Notes: generated by a model not told the origin, from the sequence alone. DNA of 64,000 nt from Melieria omissa (GCA_963971225.1 OZ020270.1:14867817-14931816), one strand, 5' to 3'; shown: positions 22,201 to 32,194, counted from the stretch's first letter. A program made the numbers and translations.

Positions 22201-22517
22201 TAACGAGCTGTATGAGCTGTATAAGGACATGGACGTAGCGCAGCGAATTAACATCCAGCGGCTACGCTGGCTCGGTCATGTCTGCCGCATGGACGACGAA
22301 GCTCCGGCGAAAAAGGCATTCGATGCGATGGTTGGAGGTCGACGGCGAAGAGGGAGGCCGTGTCTCCGGTGGAAGGACCAAGTGGAAGAGGCCCTGGTAT
22401 CTCTTGGTGTGACCAACTGGAGAAGGCGCGCGCGAAGCAGAGGCGCCTGGAGAGAAGTTTTGCGGCAGGCCGTAACCCGATAACGGGTTGTTATGGCCAG
22501 TTAAGTAAGTAAGTAAG
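19247..22517 (+). mobile_element. RTE-clade LINE, full-length, intact ORF
   Basis: Single-ORF LINE ending in a (TAAG)n tail at 22502-22517, flanked by the 7-bp duplication TAATGTT (19240-19246, 22518-22524). A second, 5'-truncated copy lies at 58057-59121 with only a handful of amino-acid differences. The complete ORF, clean tail and duplication suggest a recently active element. Confidence 0.88.
19451..22483 (+). CDS. RTE-type endonuclease-reverse transcriptase (1010 aa)
   Basis: Nicks target DNA and reverse-transcribes its own RNA (target-primed reverse transcription, known for the clade). The APE-type endonuclease covers residues about 40-290: LRICTWNVRTL (42), AIQEMRWTG, LGDFNAKVGR (179), SDHYLVAAKVR. 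A basic, Glu/Arg-rich linker lies at about 385-440. RT covers about 525-800: NNKAAGPDGLPAELF, FIDYKAAFDS (651), FRQGDPLSCDLFN (709), AYADDIDVIG (749, catalytic ADD). The C-terminal region ends with RLRWLGHVCRMDD (939) and a basic tail. No stop or frameshift interrupts it. The start could also be the ATG at 19500. The Kozak context was not decisive. Confidence 0.92.
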   Translation: MGCAQGLVPATENQIPMKAKKQASEGTHNVDDHGKRFKDHDLRICTWNVRTLYREGASIQLAEALTKCKADITAIQEMRWTGQGCSKRADCDIYYSCHAVKREFGCGFVVSKRLRHHVSRFTPVNERLASIRIKAKYFSISLICAHAPTEEKDDATKDAFYAKLEDVYDRCPAHDVKIVLGDFNAKVGREGIFGPTVGQFSLHGTTSNNGLRLIDFAAARNMVVSSTRFQHLDIHKATWLSPDQSTRNQIDHIVIDGRHASSILDVRTFRGPNIDSDHYLVAAKVRMRLCAAKTAQPSLRRKLDISKLRSQGVAEAYSAQLSNQLGRSPSPPDDIGGLWAHLSHSMRVAAENVLGFRRPPPKNQWYDEECRAATAVKNAAYKKTLQSAATRAMTEKYREERKKERCLFRRKKREQERREREEIEECRSRNDARKFFQKVKRLTEGFKPGASSCRDENGDLVTDAQGVLRLWKEHFTKLLAGDEGKNTASGEDVQMAPIDDDGVDVPPPSHDEVRVAIQRLKNNKAAGPDGLPAELFKAGGGELIGCMHQLICKIWLEERMPNDWNLSALCPVLKKGDPTICANYRGISLLPIAYKVLTSVLCERLKPLAKALIGPYQCGFRPGKSTIDQIFTLRQILEKTHENQIDTHHLFIDYKAAFDSPIRDRLYAALSELGIPAKLVRLCRATLSNTRSSVKVGSDLSDPFDTVRGFRQGDPLSCDLFNFTMESVLRKAGVHRNGTIFNKSVQLLAYADDIDVIGRNKRDVTAAFAAIERESAKMGLVVNEGKTKYMLSTRRDSQRLGSHVEADRYAFEVVKEFVYLGTAINSSNDVSLEIKRRLTLANRCYYGLGRQLRSRDLSRPTKLALYRTLILPVLLYGAEAWTMTRNDIAALGVFERKVLRKIFGPVRVGDDYRIRTNNELYELYKDMDVAQRINIQRLRWLGHVCRMDDEAPAKKAFDAMVGGRRRRGRPCLRWKDQVEEALVSLGVTNWRRRARSRGAWREVLRQAVTR

Positions 22518-22529
22518 TAATGTTTAAAT

Positions 22530-22834
22530 ATGATTTCGGGCATGTGGCCGCCGCGGCTGGCCCGAATAAAGCCAATTCTACAGGTCCAATTTTCAGTTGA
22601 TGGACAAAGCTCCAATTGCTGTGCACGGTGGCGAATCGATTCATTCGGGTCCTCTTCAACATTTTGCTTTACAGCGGCAATTGTTTCTTCGGTGCGCACT
22701 GTTCGATGTCTCTGCGGATGCGTATTATCACATAGAGTAAACGTAGTGCGAAAACGACCCATGGTTAACCGAATTAATTGCTCTGATGGACGATTATGTC
22801 GACCATAAAATGGAAACTTCGCGAACTGAACCAT
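22530..22834 (-). pseudogene. Transposase remnant: N-terminal HTH fused to C-terminal tail
   Basis: Minus strand. The first about 75 residues are the helix-turn-helix part of a mariner-superfamily (IS630-type) transposase (FAKFPFYGRHNRPSEQLI, TVRTEETIAAVKQNVEEDPN, SIRHRAQQLELCPST). The frame then enters the C-terminal end (ENWTCRIGFIRASRGGH, EIIFKH) with the whole DDE domain missing. The stop codon of the original gene is at the edge of the RTE insertion. Such a protein would keep DNA binding but no catalysis; whether it is expressed is unknown. Confidence 0.75.
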
Positions 22835-23001
22835 TATTTTCGAAATAAATTTGCACGATTTGCAAGCGTTGTTCTTTTGTCAACCTGTTCATGATGAAAT
22901 GGCAAACCAAACTGAACATAAATGACATTAGAGTTGCCAGATTTGACCACAAAATGACAGTTTTATCTCTATTCTAAAAACAAACCTCTAAAAAAACACT
23001 C

Positions 23002-24353
23002 TATACAATATTCAACGGCAAAATAATTGAGTGGGTATATTTTTATATGGGAATATGGGTATTATTATTAATTTTTAAAATATTTGTGTATGTATGTTAG
23101 TGTATGTGATTGTTAATTTTTATGAAAATTTTTTGGGCTTATCTTATTAGGGCCCAATGCCCGAGAATGCGGATTTCCTCTGTATGTTGTTGATTGATGT
23201 CCGTCCAACTTTGTGCCGTGCCGCTGATGTTGTCTGCCCTTGTTGTTTGTTCGCTGTCGCTTCCCTCTTCGTCTGCGTTGTGTGCGTGTTGTTGTTGTTC
23301 CTCGTTTGGCGGTTGTTCAGCACTGCATTAAATGCACTGTGTGTTCTTATGTTTTATTCACCACTGCACTAAATATATAAATTTTTATTCTTTTTAACAG
23401 GGGGAGGCCGGGGTTGGCTTTTATATATATTTTTTTTGTTTTTTGAAAAGGGGGGCCGGGGGTGGCTTTATTTTTTTTTTGTAAAGGGGGCCGGAGATTT
23501 CTTTTGTTTTGGGTTTTTTTTGTAAGAGGAGTCACCGCACGTTACACGTTCTTCACTTTGTTCACTTTCTCTGTTTCTTTTTTGTTGGTTTTACCTCATT
23601 TGCTCTGTTTCACTTTGGTTCACTTTTACTTTGTTCACTGTGGTATGTTGTCTGTTCACTGTTTGTAATTTCTTTTATATTGTCACTTAGTTTTCACTGT
23701 TTTGTGTCACTGTTGTGTTCGTTTAGTTTTATGAGTTTTTTTGTCGCGGGATCGCGGTGGCTCGAAGGACCATGTACAAAGATCTCTGAGCCGTCGCACA
23801 GTGTGGTATTTTGCATATCTAGCGGAACTTTATTCAATAATTCGAAAGTCAAAAAATAATAAAATTTCATAATTATATAATAGCTAATACATTGAGGGAT
23901 TCGATTCTGGTAGTATTTTCTGTTTTGCAAAACCACCTCACGAATGATCATCTTGAATGTGCAGTTATTTGTATAAAAGAAAATAGTTCAAATTTGTGAG
24001 TCACTTGCGATTTAGATGTAATTCGAGATTATCACGGCGAACGCGCATATACAAACTCTGTTATTAGCTATCAGCACCTTTTTCGCCACCTTATCAGGTA
24101 AACTTGAATACCGTTATGTATATTATTAGTGGTTACAGAGCAATTTATTCGGACATATAACAATTTTTCAAATGTTGTGTTTTTGCTTTGAGTTTAAAAA
24201 AAATATCCGTGGGTATCCGATTTAAACTGTCTCTTAATAACTGCTTTGGTTCATGTTTTTGAAGATTCAGTTAAATTTGGCTGCCCATATTTGCCCCACT
24301 CATACAAAGTTTTTTTTTTTGCTTGGTCTCTCCACGCTACCCGCGCGTGTGCG
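23002..24353. other. AT-rich region with short tandem repeats, no gene seen
   Basis: At 23397-23500 three diverged units of roughly 55 bp centre on GGGGCCGGGGGTGGCTTT-like cores separated by T runs. From 23545 to 23720 the motif TTCACTTTGTTCACT recurs in loose form. At 23795-23835 CGCACAGTGTGG followed by TCTAGCGGAACTTTATTCAA is a diverged version of the end of the palindromic element at 24354. No coding sequence is convincing. Confidence 0.5.
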
Positions 24354-24497
24354 AAATGTTCAATCTAGCGGAACTAAATTAATAACTCTTGAATGCGTAA
24401 CGATATCGTCGTGAAATTTTGTACAGATACTGCTGGTGTTTCACCTGAGAACTGGTATGCATATGGGCATGGTCCGCCTAGGGTTGCCATCTATATA

Positions 24498-26062
24498 CAC
24501 TGCGGGACACTTGATTACCCTCACTTTACTTTGTTAGCTAAGACTTTTGTTATGAAGTCAAAAACTTTTTTTTTAATGTCAAAATTTTCTGGACACTTAG
24601 TTACATGTGTTCCTGTTTTTGAACCGCCAAAATTGTATGCACAATGATGATGAACCACATTTTTATCCTTTTAAGCCTATTTCAAGTGGGACACTTGATT
24701 ACCCTCACTCAGAAAACAAAGTAACTAGAGGTAATTCTTCATTACATTTATTAATTTTTTATTACTAATGTTTTCTATGGACACCATTACTGCGAATAAC
24801 CTCAAAAAGACGAGAAGGCGAAGAGTTGTCCAACGATGTAAGATAATTTTCAGGGATTTCGGAAAATGCTTTTTCAATTGTGTCTATAAGACGCCATCTG
24901 CATAAATTTTACGTGTCAACCATCCCCAAACATTTTCGATTATGTTTGGATCGGAAGAGAATGCAGACCAATCTATTTCATTAACATTTTCCGCTTTTCC
25001 AATCCTTCACTAACTAGCGGTGTGAATGACAGCGTTATCATGCTGGAAAATCCAGCGTTTCCCCTCGAATATTTCGTCAAAGTTTACAAATTCAATCTCC
25101 AACATTTCCATATAATTCTGTGAAACTTGGCGCCCTTTCAATATTGTTAAATTAATTGCGCCATGGGCCGACATTGCTGCCGACAACATAACTGAGAATG
25201 CTGCTGAATGACGCCGCGACAAAAATCGTTCAGATTTTCTTAGATCGTGAAAATAGTGTTGGAAGCCATTGGGTCCGTCCAAATTAAATTTATTTTCGTC
25301 GGAAAAGACGACTGACTTCCACTCCTGCTGCCAACTGAGAGGAGCTCGCGCGAACTAAGCGTACCGTCTTGTGACTTTGCAGTAAACGTGGTTTTTTTTT
25401 GCAGCCTTTTGCGTTTGATGTAAGGAAACTGCTTAATTACTCTGTGGACAGTGCTGACACTGGCTGTCGTGCTGGTTAGACCTCGTAAGCGACCCGCAGA
25501 CACAGAGGAATTGGACGCTTCACGAAGAATTGCTCTTCTCTCTCTAAGAGAAGTTGCTGTTGCGCTACGACCTTTGCTGATTTTGCCATAAGTTGTGGAT
25601 GTTTTATGAAAATGGTTTACTACCCATGGATCGTGATCGATTCTACGAGCGATTTCGAGGTTACTTATGTTTTCCTCCTTGTACGCCGAAATTCGTCCCA
25701 TTTCCAATTATTTTAAGGTTTTACCGCGGGCCATTGCATCTGCCGTCTGTAAATTTCGCAAAAATTATATGCCTAATACTTTCAATTTAGTTTTTCAAAC
25801 CAATTTACACTAATCCTGCCTTCTAACACTTGTTACAGGTCTGAAACTGCAATGAGGGTAATCAAGTGTCCCACTTGAAATAGGCTTAAAAGGACAAAAA
25901 TGTGGTTCATCATCATTTTGCATACAATTTTGGCGGTTCAAAAACAGGAACACATGTAACTAAGTGTCCAGAAAATTTTGACAATAAAAAAAAAGTTGTT
26001 GACTTCATAACAAAAATCTTAGCTAACAAAGTAAAGTGAGGGTAATCAAGTGTCCGGCAGTG
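24498..26062 (-). mobile_element. Tc3-like transposon A (1565 bp)
   Basis: Starts CACTGCGGGACACTTG and ends with its complement, flanked by TA (24496-24497, 26063-26064). The TIRs are long (about 210 bp) with an IR/DR arrangement. A GGACACTTGATTACCCTCAC site occurs at the outer end (about 24505) and again at the inner end (about 24690), mirrored at about 25855 and 26037. These are presumably transposase binding sites, as in Tc3. Inserted in the left arm of the palindrome. Confidence 0.9.
24770..25735 (-). pseudogene. Tc3-like transposase A, frameshifted
   Basis: Reads from ATG at about 25735 with a stop after eight codons. The N-terminal HTH region follows (NISNLEIARRIDHDPWVVNH, then ILREASNSSVSAGRL and VHRVIKQFPYIKRKRLQKK). 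After a frame change near 25340 come the first catalytic Asp (VVFSDENKFNLDGPNG), the second (WIFQHDNAVIHT) and, beyond further stops, the third acidic residue (SSDPNIIENVWGWL). The DDE triad context is therefore all present, but at least three lesions block translation. Confidence 0.85.
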
Positions 26063-27197
26063 TATATAAAAGAAAGTGGATGTATGTATGTAAGCGCATC
26101 ACGCTCAAACGGACCGGCCGATTTCCATGAAGTTGTTTTTGTTGAATTACTATTGAGTCAGTTCAGGTTCGTGCGAAAAGAAATTTCCGGAAAATCTATT
26201 GGAAAGGTCGGAAAATCCCTGCCATATTGCCGTGAATTCTGAAAATTTTCAGACGATAACTTTGGAACCATTAGTCAGACATCAATGAAATTTACTAAGA
26301 AGTTACGATTAAGTCATGTCCTTCGACAGGGCGAATTGGGCGAGTATTGGACGAGGGGGCGTGGCACCACCCATACAAGCCAAACCTTAATAATGGAGTA
26401 TCTTCGAAATTGTAAGGTGCACAGCATTGAAATTTAGTATGGCTATCTGACTGTTGTTTTTTAAAATGAAATACGCGCGATGGCGATTCTAAGGCGATGC
26501 AAATTGACGAAAAAACCAACTAAAGGAAGAGGAGGAGCTACTGATTAACGCAATCGAGGCCCACAAATCAGCAATGTTGCTGCTAAGTTTCAGTAAAGAA
26601 ATGGACTGCGCTTGAACCAGATTTAAATTATATGGGCGGTGCCACGCCCCCTTATTTAATACTCCCACACTGTTCTCTGCCGAAAGAAAAAATGGTGGGT
26701 TGGTACAAAGTTTCAGTTCAAGTTCAGTGAAATATTTGGGTCACAAAATTTGTGCCACGCCCTTTGTCCAACGCCCATTAAATCTTACCAGTAGAATGAC
26801 TCATCTATGGGACGACGCCATACTAAATTTCAATGCTGTGCACCTGAAAATTTCGAAGATATTCAATTATTAAAGTTTGGCTTGTATGGGTGGGGCCACG
26901 CCCCCTCGTCCAATACTCGCCCAATTCGCCCTGTCGAAGGACATGACTTAATCGTAACTTCTTAGTAAATTTCATTGATGTCTGACTAATGGTTCCAAAG
27001 TTATCGTCTGAAAATTTTCAGAATTCACGGCAATATGGCAGGGATTTTCCGACCTTTCCAATAGATTTTCCGGAAATTTCTTTTCGCAAGAACCTGAACT
27101 GACTCAATAGTAATTCAACAAAAACAACTTCATGGAAATCGGCCGGTCCGTTTGAGCGTGATGCGCTTACATACATACATCCACTTTCTTTTATATA

Positions 27198-28820
27198 CAC
27201 TGCAGAGCATAACTATAGACGCACCCACATTTTTGCGTTTCTGAGCAATTAAAAATTTTTGAGAAAAATCTAATGATGCAGGATGAAAGAGCTTTAAAAG
27301 TTATTAACTCTAGGTTCTTGTGCAAATTAAAAAAAAAAATTTTGCTGAACACTGCGATTAAAAATGTAGTTTTTGGCTGGTGCATAACTATAGACGCACT
27401 TTGAACATTTTATTTTGAGTACAATAATAACGTATTAAAGAAAACACATGTAAGTTGTGTGAGTGTCAGTAGTGAGTAGGTCCTTCTTTGTTTTGAATAA
27501 GCTCGAAAACTCGGTTTGGCAAGCTTTTTAGAAGGTTTAAACGCACAGAATTGCTTATCGACTCCCAAGCTTGAATAATTGTCATTTTTAAGCTCTCAAC
27601 CATGTCGTATTGCTTGTTTTCAGCAAACACAATGCGCACCAGTACTCCCACATGTCCTCCATGGGATTTAAATCTGGAGAACAAGCTGGCCATTGCAGAA
27701 AAGGAATGTGATGTGTCTGGAGCCAAGTGTTTGTCTCGTTGCTTTTGTGAACAAAGGCATTATCTTGTTAAAAAATTAGTCCACTTTGCCGATATCGGTT
27801 AAAAAACCGTAGCAGATTCGTTTGCAAGAGTGTAGTGTACTCTGCCGAATTCCTTTGCGTACTAGGAAAAGCCAGCTTCAACATACCGTTCCCACAAAAT
27901 GCTCCCCACATTATTAAGAAACCCCCTCCGAAACTTCTTTTGGAAAAATATCGCGGTCCTTTGCGTAAATCTCTCCAGTAAGAGTTAAATCCATCTGGAC
28001 CGCCAAGGTTAAACTTCTTTTCATCGGAGAATATTATCTGAAAGCAAAATTCATGCTTTAAAAAATTAAGGAAGCATAATTGGGGATTCGGAAAACTGTC
28101 TTAACTTTTTCCAATCCGTACTCATATTGTTTCAAGCGAATTGCAATCGGGATTCCTTATGGCGTGGCAATAATCGGGGCATATTTATCAATTTCTGCCG
28201 GGAAATGTTCGGAGACTCCTTTAACACCCTGTTCACTGTCCAACGAGACACATTAACTCCACAATCTTTTCCAATTTGCTTAGCTGTTCTCATAAAGTTA
28301 CTAGCGGCACCAATTACACGACGTTTTTAGCGCTCAAAAAGCTTTGGTTTTGTTCCTCCTTTTTTGTTTGTGCCATAATTGTGGTTGTATCTTTTAAAAA
28401 CGATCGCACTACTTTGTCCGATCGCTTCAATTTTCGACCGATTTCGTGAAGTCCAACACTTTCTTCGCGAAAAGCTAAAATAATGCCTTTTTCGATTTCT
28501 GACAAGTACGAACCATGAGGCATTTTTAAATAATATGGAAATCAATCAAAAAAAGTCAAAGAAGTACCGCTATTTCGTGACTTACTCGATCAACAGACTA
28601 AACAACTCACATTTTTGCAGTGCGTCTATAGTTATGCACCAGCCAAAAACTACATTTTTAATCGCAGTGTTCAGCAAATTTTTTTTTTTAATTTGTACAA
28701 GAACATAAAGTTAATTACTTTCAAGGCTCTTTCATCCTGCATCATTAGATTTTTCTCAAAAATTTTTAATTGTTCAGAAACGCAAAAATGTGGGTGCGTC
28801 TATAGTTATGCTCTGCAGTG
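27198..28820 (-). mobile_element. Tc3-like transposon B (1623 bp)
   Basis: Starts CACTGCAGAGCATAACTATA and ends with its complement, flanked by TA (27196-27197, 28821-28822). The TIRs are about 210 bp, with the site GCATAACTATAGACGCAC at outer and inner ends (27207 and 27382; mirrored at about 28619 and 28796), again an IR/DR layout. Different in sequence from transposon A apart from the terminal CACTGC. Inserted at the mirror-equivalent TA in the right arm. Confidence 0.9.
27466..28523 (-). pseudogene. Tc3-like transposase B, frameshifted
   Basis: N-terminal HTH at 28523-28320 (LSEIEKGIILAFREESVGLH, EIGRKLKRSDKVVRSFL). The catalytic segments follow in changing frames: IIFSDEKKFNLGGPDGF near 28040-27990, a degraded second Asp region (QDNAFVHKSNE) near 27750, and CSPDLNPMEDMW near 27660. 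The C-terminus (IIQAWESISNSVRLNLLKS, then LPNRVFELIQNKEGPTHY) at 27570-27466 is typical of Tc1/Tc3 proteins. Several frameshifts; inactive. Confidence 0.85.
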
Positions 28821-28984
28821 TATATAGATGGCAACCCTACTTGAAAGTAGGCGGACCATGCCCATATGCATACCAGTTCTGAGGTGAAACACCAGCAGTA
28901 TCTGTACAAAATTTCACGACGATATCGTTACGCATTCAAGAGTTATTAATTTAGTTCCGCTAGATTGACCATTTGACGCACTGT

Positions 28985-29207
28985 GCGTCGGCGGTACGCT
29001 TGAAATAATTACGCGGAGGATTGCGGTTGTGCGTTCGTTTTATTCAATGTTTCAAACACGAATGACAAACTGAAAAAGACATTGGACGAGACAGACGGCC
29101 GAAGCCGGTGGATTGGGTAAGTGGGACATAAATACATAGGGGACTGGAAGGGAGAGGATTGGATCATTGCAGGATCCACAGATCACTGGAACGAACACAT
29201 TTAGCCA
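28985..29207 (-). repeat. LTR fragment or solo LTR
   Basis: On the minus strand it begins TGGCTAAATGTGTTCG at 29207, identical over 43 bp to the LTR edge at 43-1. It contains AATAAA (about 29050) and ends near the palindrome boundary at CGCCGACGCA. A target duplication was not found: CCAGG follows 29207 but has no partner at the left end. It is therefore probably truncated at the palindromic element. Confidence 0.6.
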
Positions 29208-29681
29208 CCAGGTTTAAACGTTTTCGGAGATACGCATTGTACCCGAATTCGACTCGTTGAAGTAGATGGGCTATCTAACGTCTCCACATCTCCATCAACC
29301 TCAACGGCTTACTTTGATGCTTCTGACATTAGTCTGTCCACATTCTCCTCCAACAGTAGGCTCTCCATTGACATGGTCAATGTGCCATCGTCCACCGCTA
29401 GTAATTTGCTTCCTCCGGAACCCTGGGTGTCAGTCTCGGTCATAAGGAAAGGTGAGTTTTGGGCCTGCACATCCAATGCCCAAGCCGCCGACGGATCGGC
29501 GGGAGGGTTCCCAAAAATCTGGTTACCCCGTGCAGAAAACCCAGGAGTAGGCTTCACCATTGAAAAAGGGGGGGTTGCATTTTATACCTACTGCCAGGTG
29601 AAAGGAAAAACTGCCACCCCACTGGAGTCAGACGCAGACCAGGTGCCGCCCATTGTGGGAACCGACGCCCCTGGATTTTAG
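29208..29681. other. Unrecognised coding-like stretch, open on both strands
   Basis: On the plus strand an open frame runs from 29205 to the TAG at about 29681 (about 158 codons, first ATG 29373). On the minus strand an ORF runs from ATG 29560 to the stop at 29309 (83 aa; acidic C-terminus MESLLLEENVDRLMSEASK) and the same frame is open again to the LTR at 29207. A TATAAA lies about 30 bp before that ATG. The plus frame is Ser-rich, as antisense shadows often are, so the minus strand is my preferred reading: a Gag-like N-terminus next to a 3' LTR. No family was recognised on either strand. Confidence 0.35.
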
Positions 29682-29689
29682 GTAGGGAT

Positions 29690-31657
29690 AGATAAGTGAC
29701 GGGAAGCAGAGGGATAGGTTTGAGGGGGGTTCGGGCCCCCGCATCGCGACAAGGTGGCTACCAAGCAGGGGCGATAGCTATACAAAACTAAATATTTGGA
29801 GGTTGGAACACGTATGCGTTAGAGCAGAGCAAAAACACTTTTCTTAATATGCAAAAATATGAGTTTCAGTCAGTTTTTTCACACCGCCGAAACTTCGGTC
29901 AGGCATGTCGGTCATATGACCGTCACTGTTCTTGTAGGGTTCGCTGTCTCTTAATGACAACGAGCTCTGCTGCACGTTTCTGGCGGATAGTAGCACGGTC
30001 TAGGCTGCATAGCCTTCTAGTAGAGAACAGCCCTCTCAATTTTTGAGCAGTCGTCAGTGCAGTAAGTGTAGATAGCCAAAGCAAGTACTCTCTTTTGTCA
30101 GACCCTCTTCCTGAGTCGGTATTTTGACACAAAAGTCAAAACAGTTGCATAATTGAGTTACCAGGATGCAAAAAACATTGTGAATAAATTACATGTGGCT
30201 AACGATGCTGTCGGAAGGGGCCTCAAACTCATCAGAGACTATAACCTATAAACGCCTTGTGACATACAAAACAAGTTTTGCTCCAAGCTGCTTACGCAAG
30301 GAGTACCTATACCGGCTAAAAGGTAGGTATGCAGCTCTCAAGAAAAACGAAAACTTCATATAAAAAAAAGCTAAAGAAGTGCTCAAGGAAATGTCCTTGA
30401 GTCTAATTTACTTAAGGTGTACGCACCTCACAAGAAAACTGATTCGGTTTTTTAATACTTTTTTTCATTGAAAAGTGAAATGGCAACACTGATTTCGGCA
30501 AGAAACATACATGATACAAAAATATAAAGGTAATTTCATTCGATCAAATTTAAAAGTCAGTTGCTTTTTTGACAAATAAGAAGAAAATTTTAATGATGCA
30601 GAAAAAAGTATGAATGGTAGGAAATTTATTCAGAAATAGTAGTTGGTAGCAGTTGTAGTTAATTTTAACAGTTGATGCGATCAAATAATGGATAACTGCT
30701 GTAATTTTGTTCAGCAAATTGAACATTACAACCGATGCGGCAAATTTCATGAATTTCGGTATTAAGTTATTAAAATGTTGTGATATGTGGCGCCTTGAAT
30801 ATAAAATTTGACATGTAATTTGTTGTTGTTAAAGAATAACCATTTTCTTTTACAAAAACTGTATTCAAACTTTCTAAAACACCCATAAATTTTGAAGTTG
30901 GTTTTACAAAACCACCTTCTGAATGCAAATAAACGAACGTGTAACTCTGTGCGACATCCGTATTGAGTTAAACCCACTTTGTGGATCAGATATCCACCAA
31001 AATTCTCGAGCCTATCGTACTCAGTATTGCTCAATTGTGGAAGTTAATCACACGCCTACACCTAGCAGCAAGAGCACCACCATGACTCGCCTGCACCTAG
31101 CACAACGACTCGCCTGCGTCGAGCACCACGACTCGCCTACGCCGAGCAGCAAGAGCACGGCCACCGCACATTTAGTCTATATGAACCACGCAAATCGTGC
31201 ACACGCAAGATAAGTTGTTAATTGAAGGTTAAAGATCTATTCTTTTCCTCAATCACTTTATTTAAGGACGGAGTCGTGAATTGACTGCCGCCCGAGACTG
31301 GTGGATCCAGAATGTCAGTTTTGTGGATCACTCTACAACTTCGACTACCTGCTATTTCTTACTTGTTATCAGTGCAACGCAGGCACTGTTTTGTCTTTTA
31401 CAACTAATGCTAAAGACATAATTCCTTATCATTATTTTGGTTAGTGCACAGTCTGTGTTTATTTAGTGCACTAAACATTAGCAGTAACACATTTTGGGTT
31501 ATATCTGAGGTGGCGGACGTGTCCAAAACTCGCACTTTTAATAAAAAAACACCACCACGCTTCAACCCAAAAATCTGCCTTCTTTTTTCTGTCGATCACC
31601 ACGCAAGCATTAAGAAAAAATGTGTTCTTACACATTAATTCTTATAGTATTTTTATG
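29690..31657. other. Region without recognised genes
   Basis: Mixed-composition DNA without a convincing ORF. A minisatellite lies at about 31048-31180. A stretch near 31255-31310 (GAATTGACTGCCGCCCGAGA) looks like the LTR/primer-site edge of a degraded retroelement, but no partner LTR is visible. The rest shows no structure I can support. Confidence 0.4.
31048..31180. repeat. Minisatellite (CGACTCGCCTRCGCCGAGCA-like)
   Basis: Four to five imperfect units of ACTCGCCTGCACCTAGCA / ACTCGCCTACGCCGAGCA alternate with AGCAAGAGCACC. GC-rich island in AT-rich surroundings. No ORF of note. Confidence 0.7.
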
Positions 31658-31799
31658 GTACGTTACAAAGAGCTGCGCAAGCACTATAAAAATGGCTTGC
31701 AAGCCATCGCTGTGCTTTCAAATACTGTCGCTCTTCTTCACTTTCACCACAAAACAAGCAATGCAGTGAAGAAATCTTTTGATATGCATAAACCTTGAA

Positions 31800-31950
31800 A
31801 TTTAGAACAACACTGAAGTAGAACAACATTGAAGTAGAACACATTGTAATAGAACAACACTGAAGTAGAACAATGCTGCAGTGGAACAACACGGAAGTAG
31901 AACAACACTGAAGTAGAACAAGACTGAAGTGCAGCACTGAAGTAGAACAT
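31800..31950. repeat. hAT subterminal repeats, left end
   Basis: About nine units of roughly 16 bp built on CACTGAAGTAGAACAA. The core GAAGTAGAA recurs near the right end in both orientations (about 34505-34575). In hAT elements such subterminal repeats are transposase binding sites; that role is inferred here. Confidence 0.8.
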
Positions 31951-32194
31951 TTTCAAGCATACGGTGTTTTGTTTTGCACGATCGGAGTAGCTGATGTTTG
32001 TTTATGGCATTTTGTATGTAATCTGGGCTGCATTTAATTTCGGCTGTTCATGTAAACAAAACACAACTTTAAAACATGTCTTTTTATATTTATTATGTGG
32101 AAAAAAATGACAATTCATTCATCCAGTTAAAAAAAGTCGTTTTTACATTTGTAGGATAAATAAAAAAAACAAATCAAAAAAATTCATCTTATTT

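Larger units (their letters stand above)
19135..23001 (-). mobile_element. Mariner-superfamily element, internally deleted, interrupted by RTE
   Basis: Terminal inverted repeats GGGTGTTTTTTTTAGAGGT (19135 on) and its near-complement at 22983-23001, with TA on both sides. Without the inserted RTE LINE the element is about 590 bp. It carries a minus-strand transposase reduced to both ends (see next entry). Outside the TIRs the flanks are themselves inverted (TTGAATATTGTA / TACAATATTCAA), so the target was palindromic or the true TIR is longer. Confidence 0.8.
24354..28977. mobile_element. Long palindromic (foldback-type) element with a transposon in each arm
   Basis: Left arm 24354-24497 plus 26065-26444; right arm 26818-27197 plus 28823-28977. 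Each is about 525 bp and the arms are inverted copies of each other with few differences, around a 373-bp spacer (26445-26817). Each arm is split at the same TA by a different Tc3-like transposon. Removing both leaves the identical empty site CCATCTATATATATAAAAGA in both arms. A diverged copy of spacer plus one arm lies at 36355-37013. No ORF of its own is visible, so class and mobilising enzyme are unknown. Confidence 0.85.

Noticed and set aside
28985..29207. Complete solo LTR
   Set aside because: No matching target duplication at the two ends; kept only as an LTR fragment.
31800..31950. CRISPR-like array
   Set aside because: The units are contiguous tandem repeats with no unique spacers, inside a eukaryotic hAT element.
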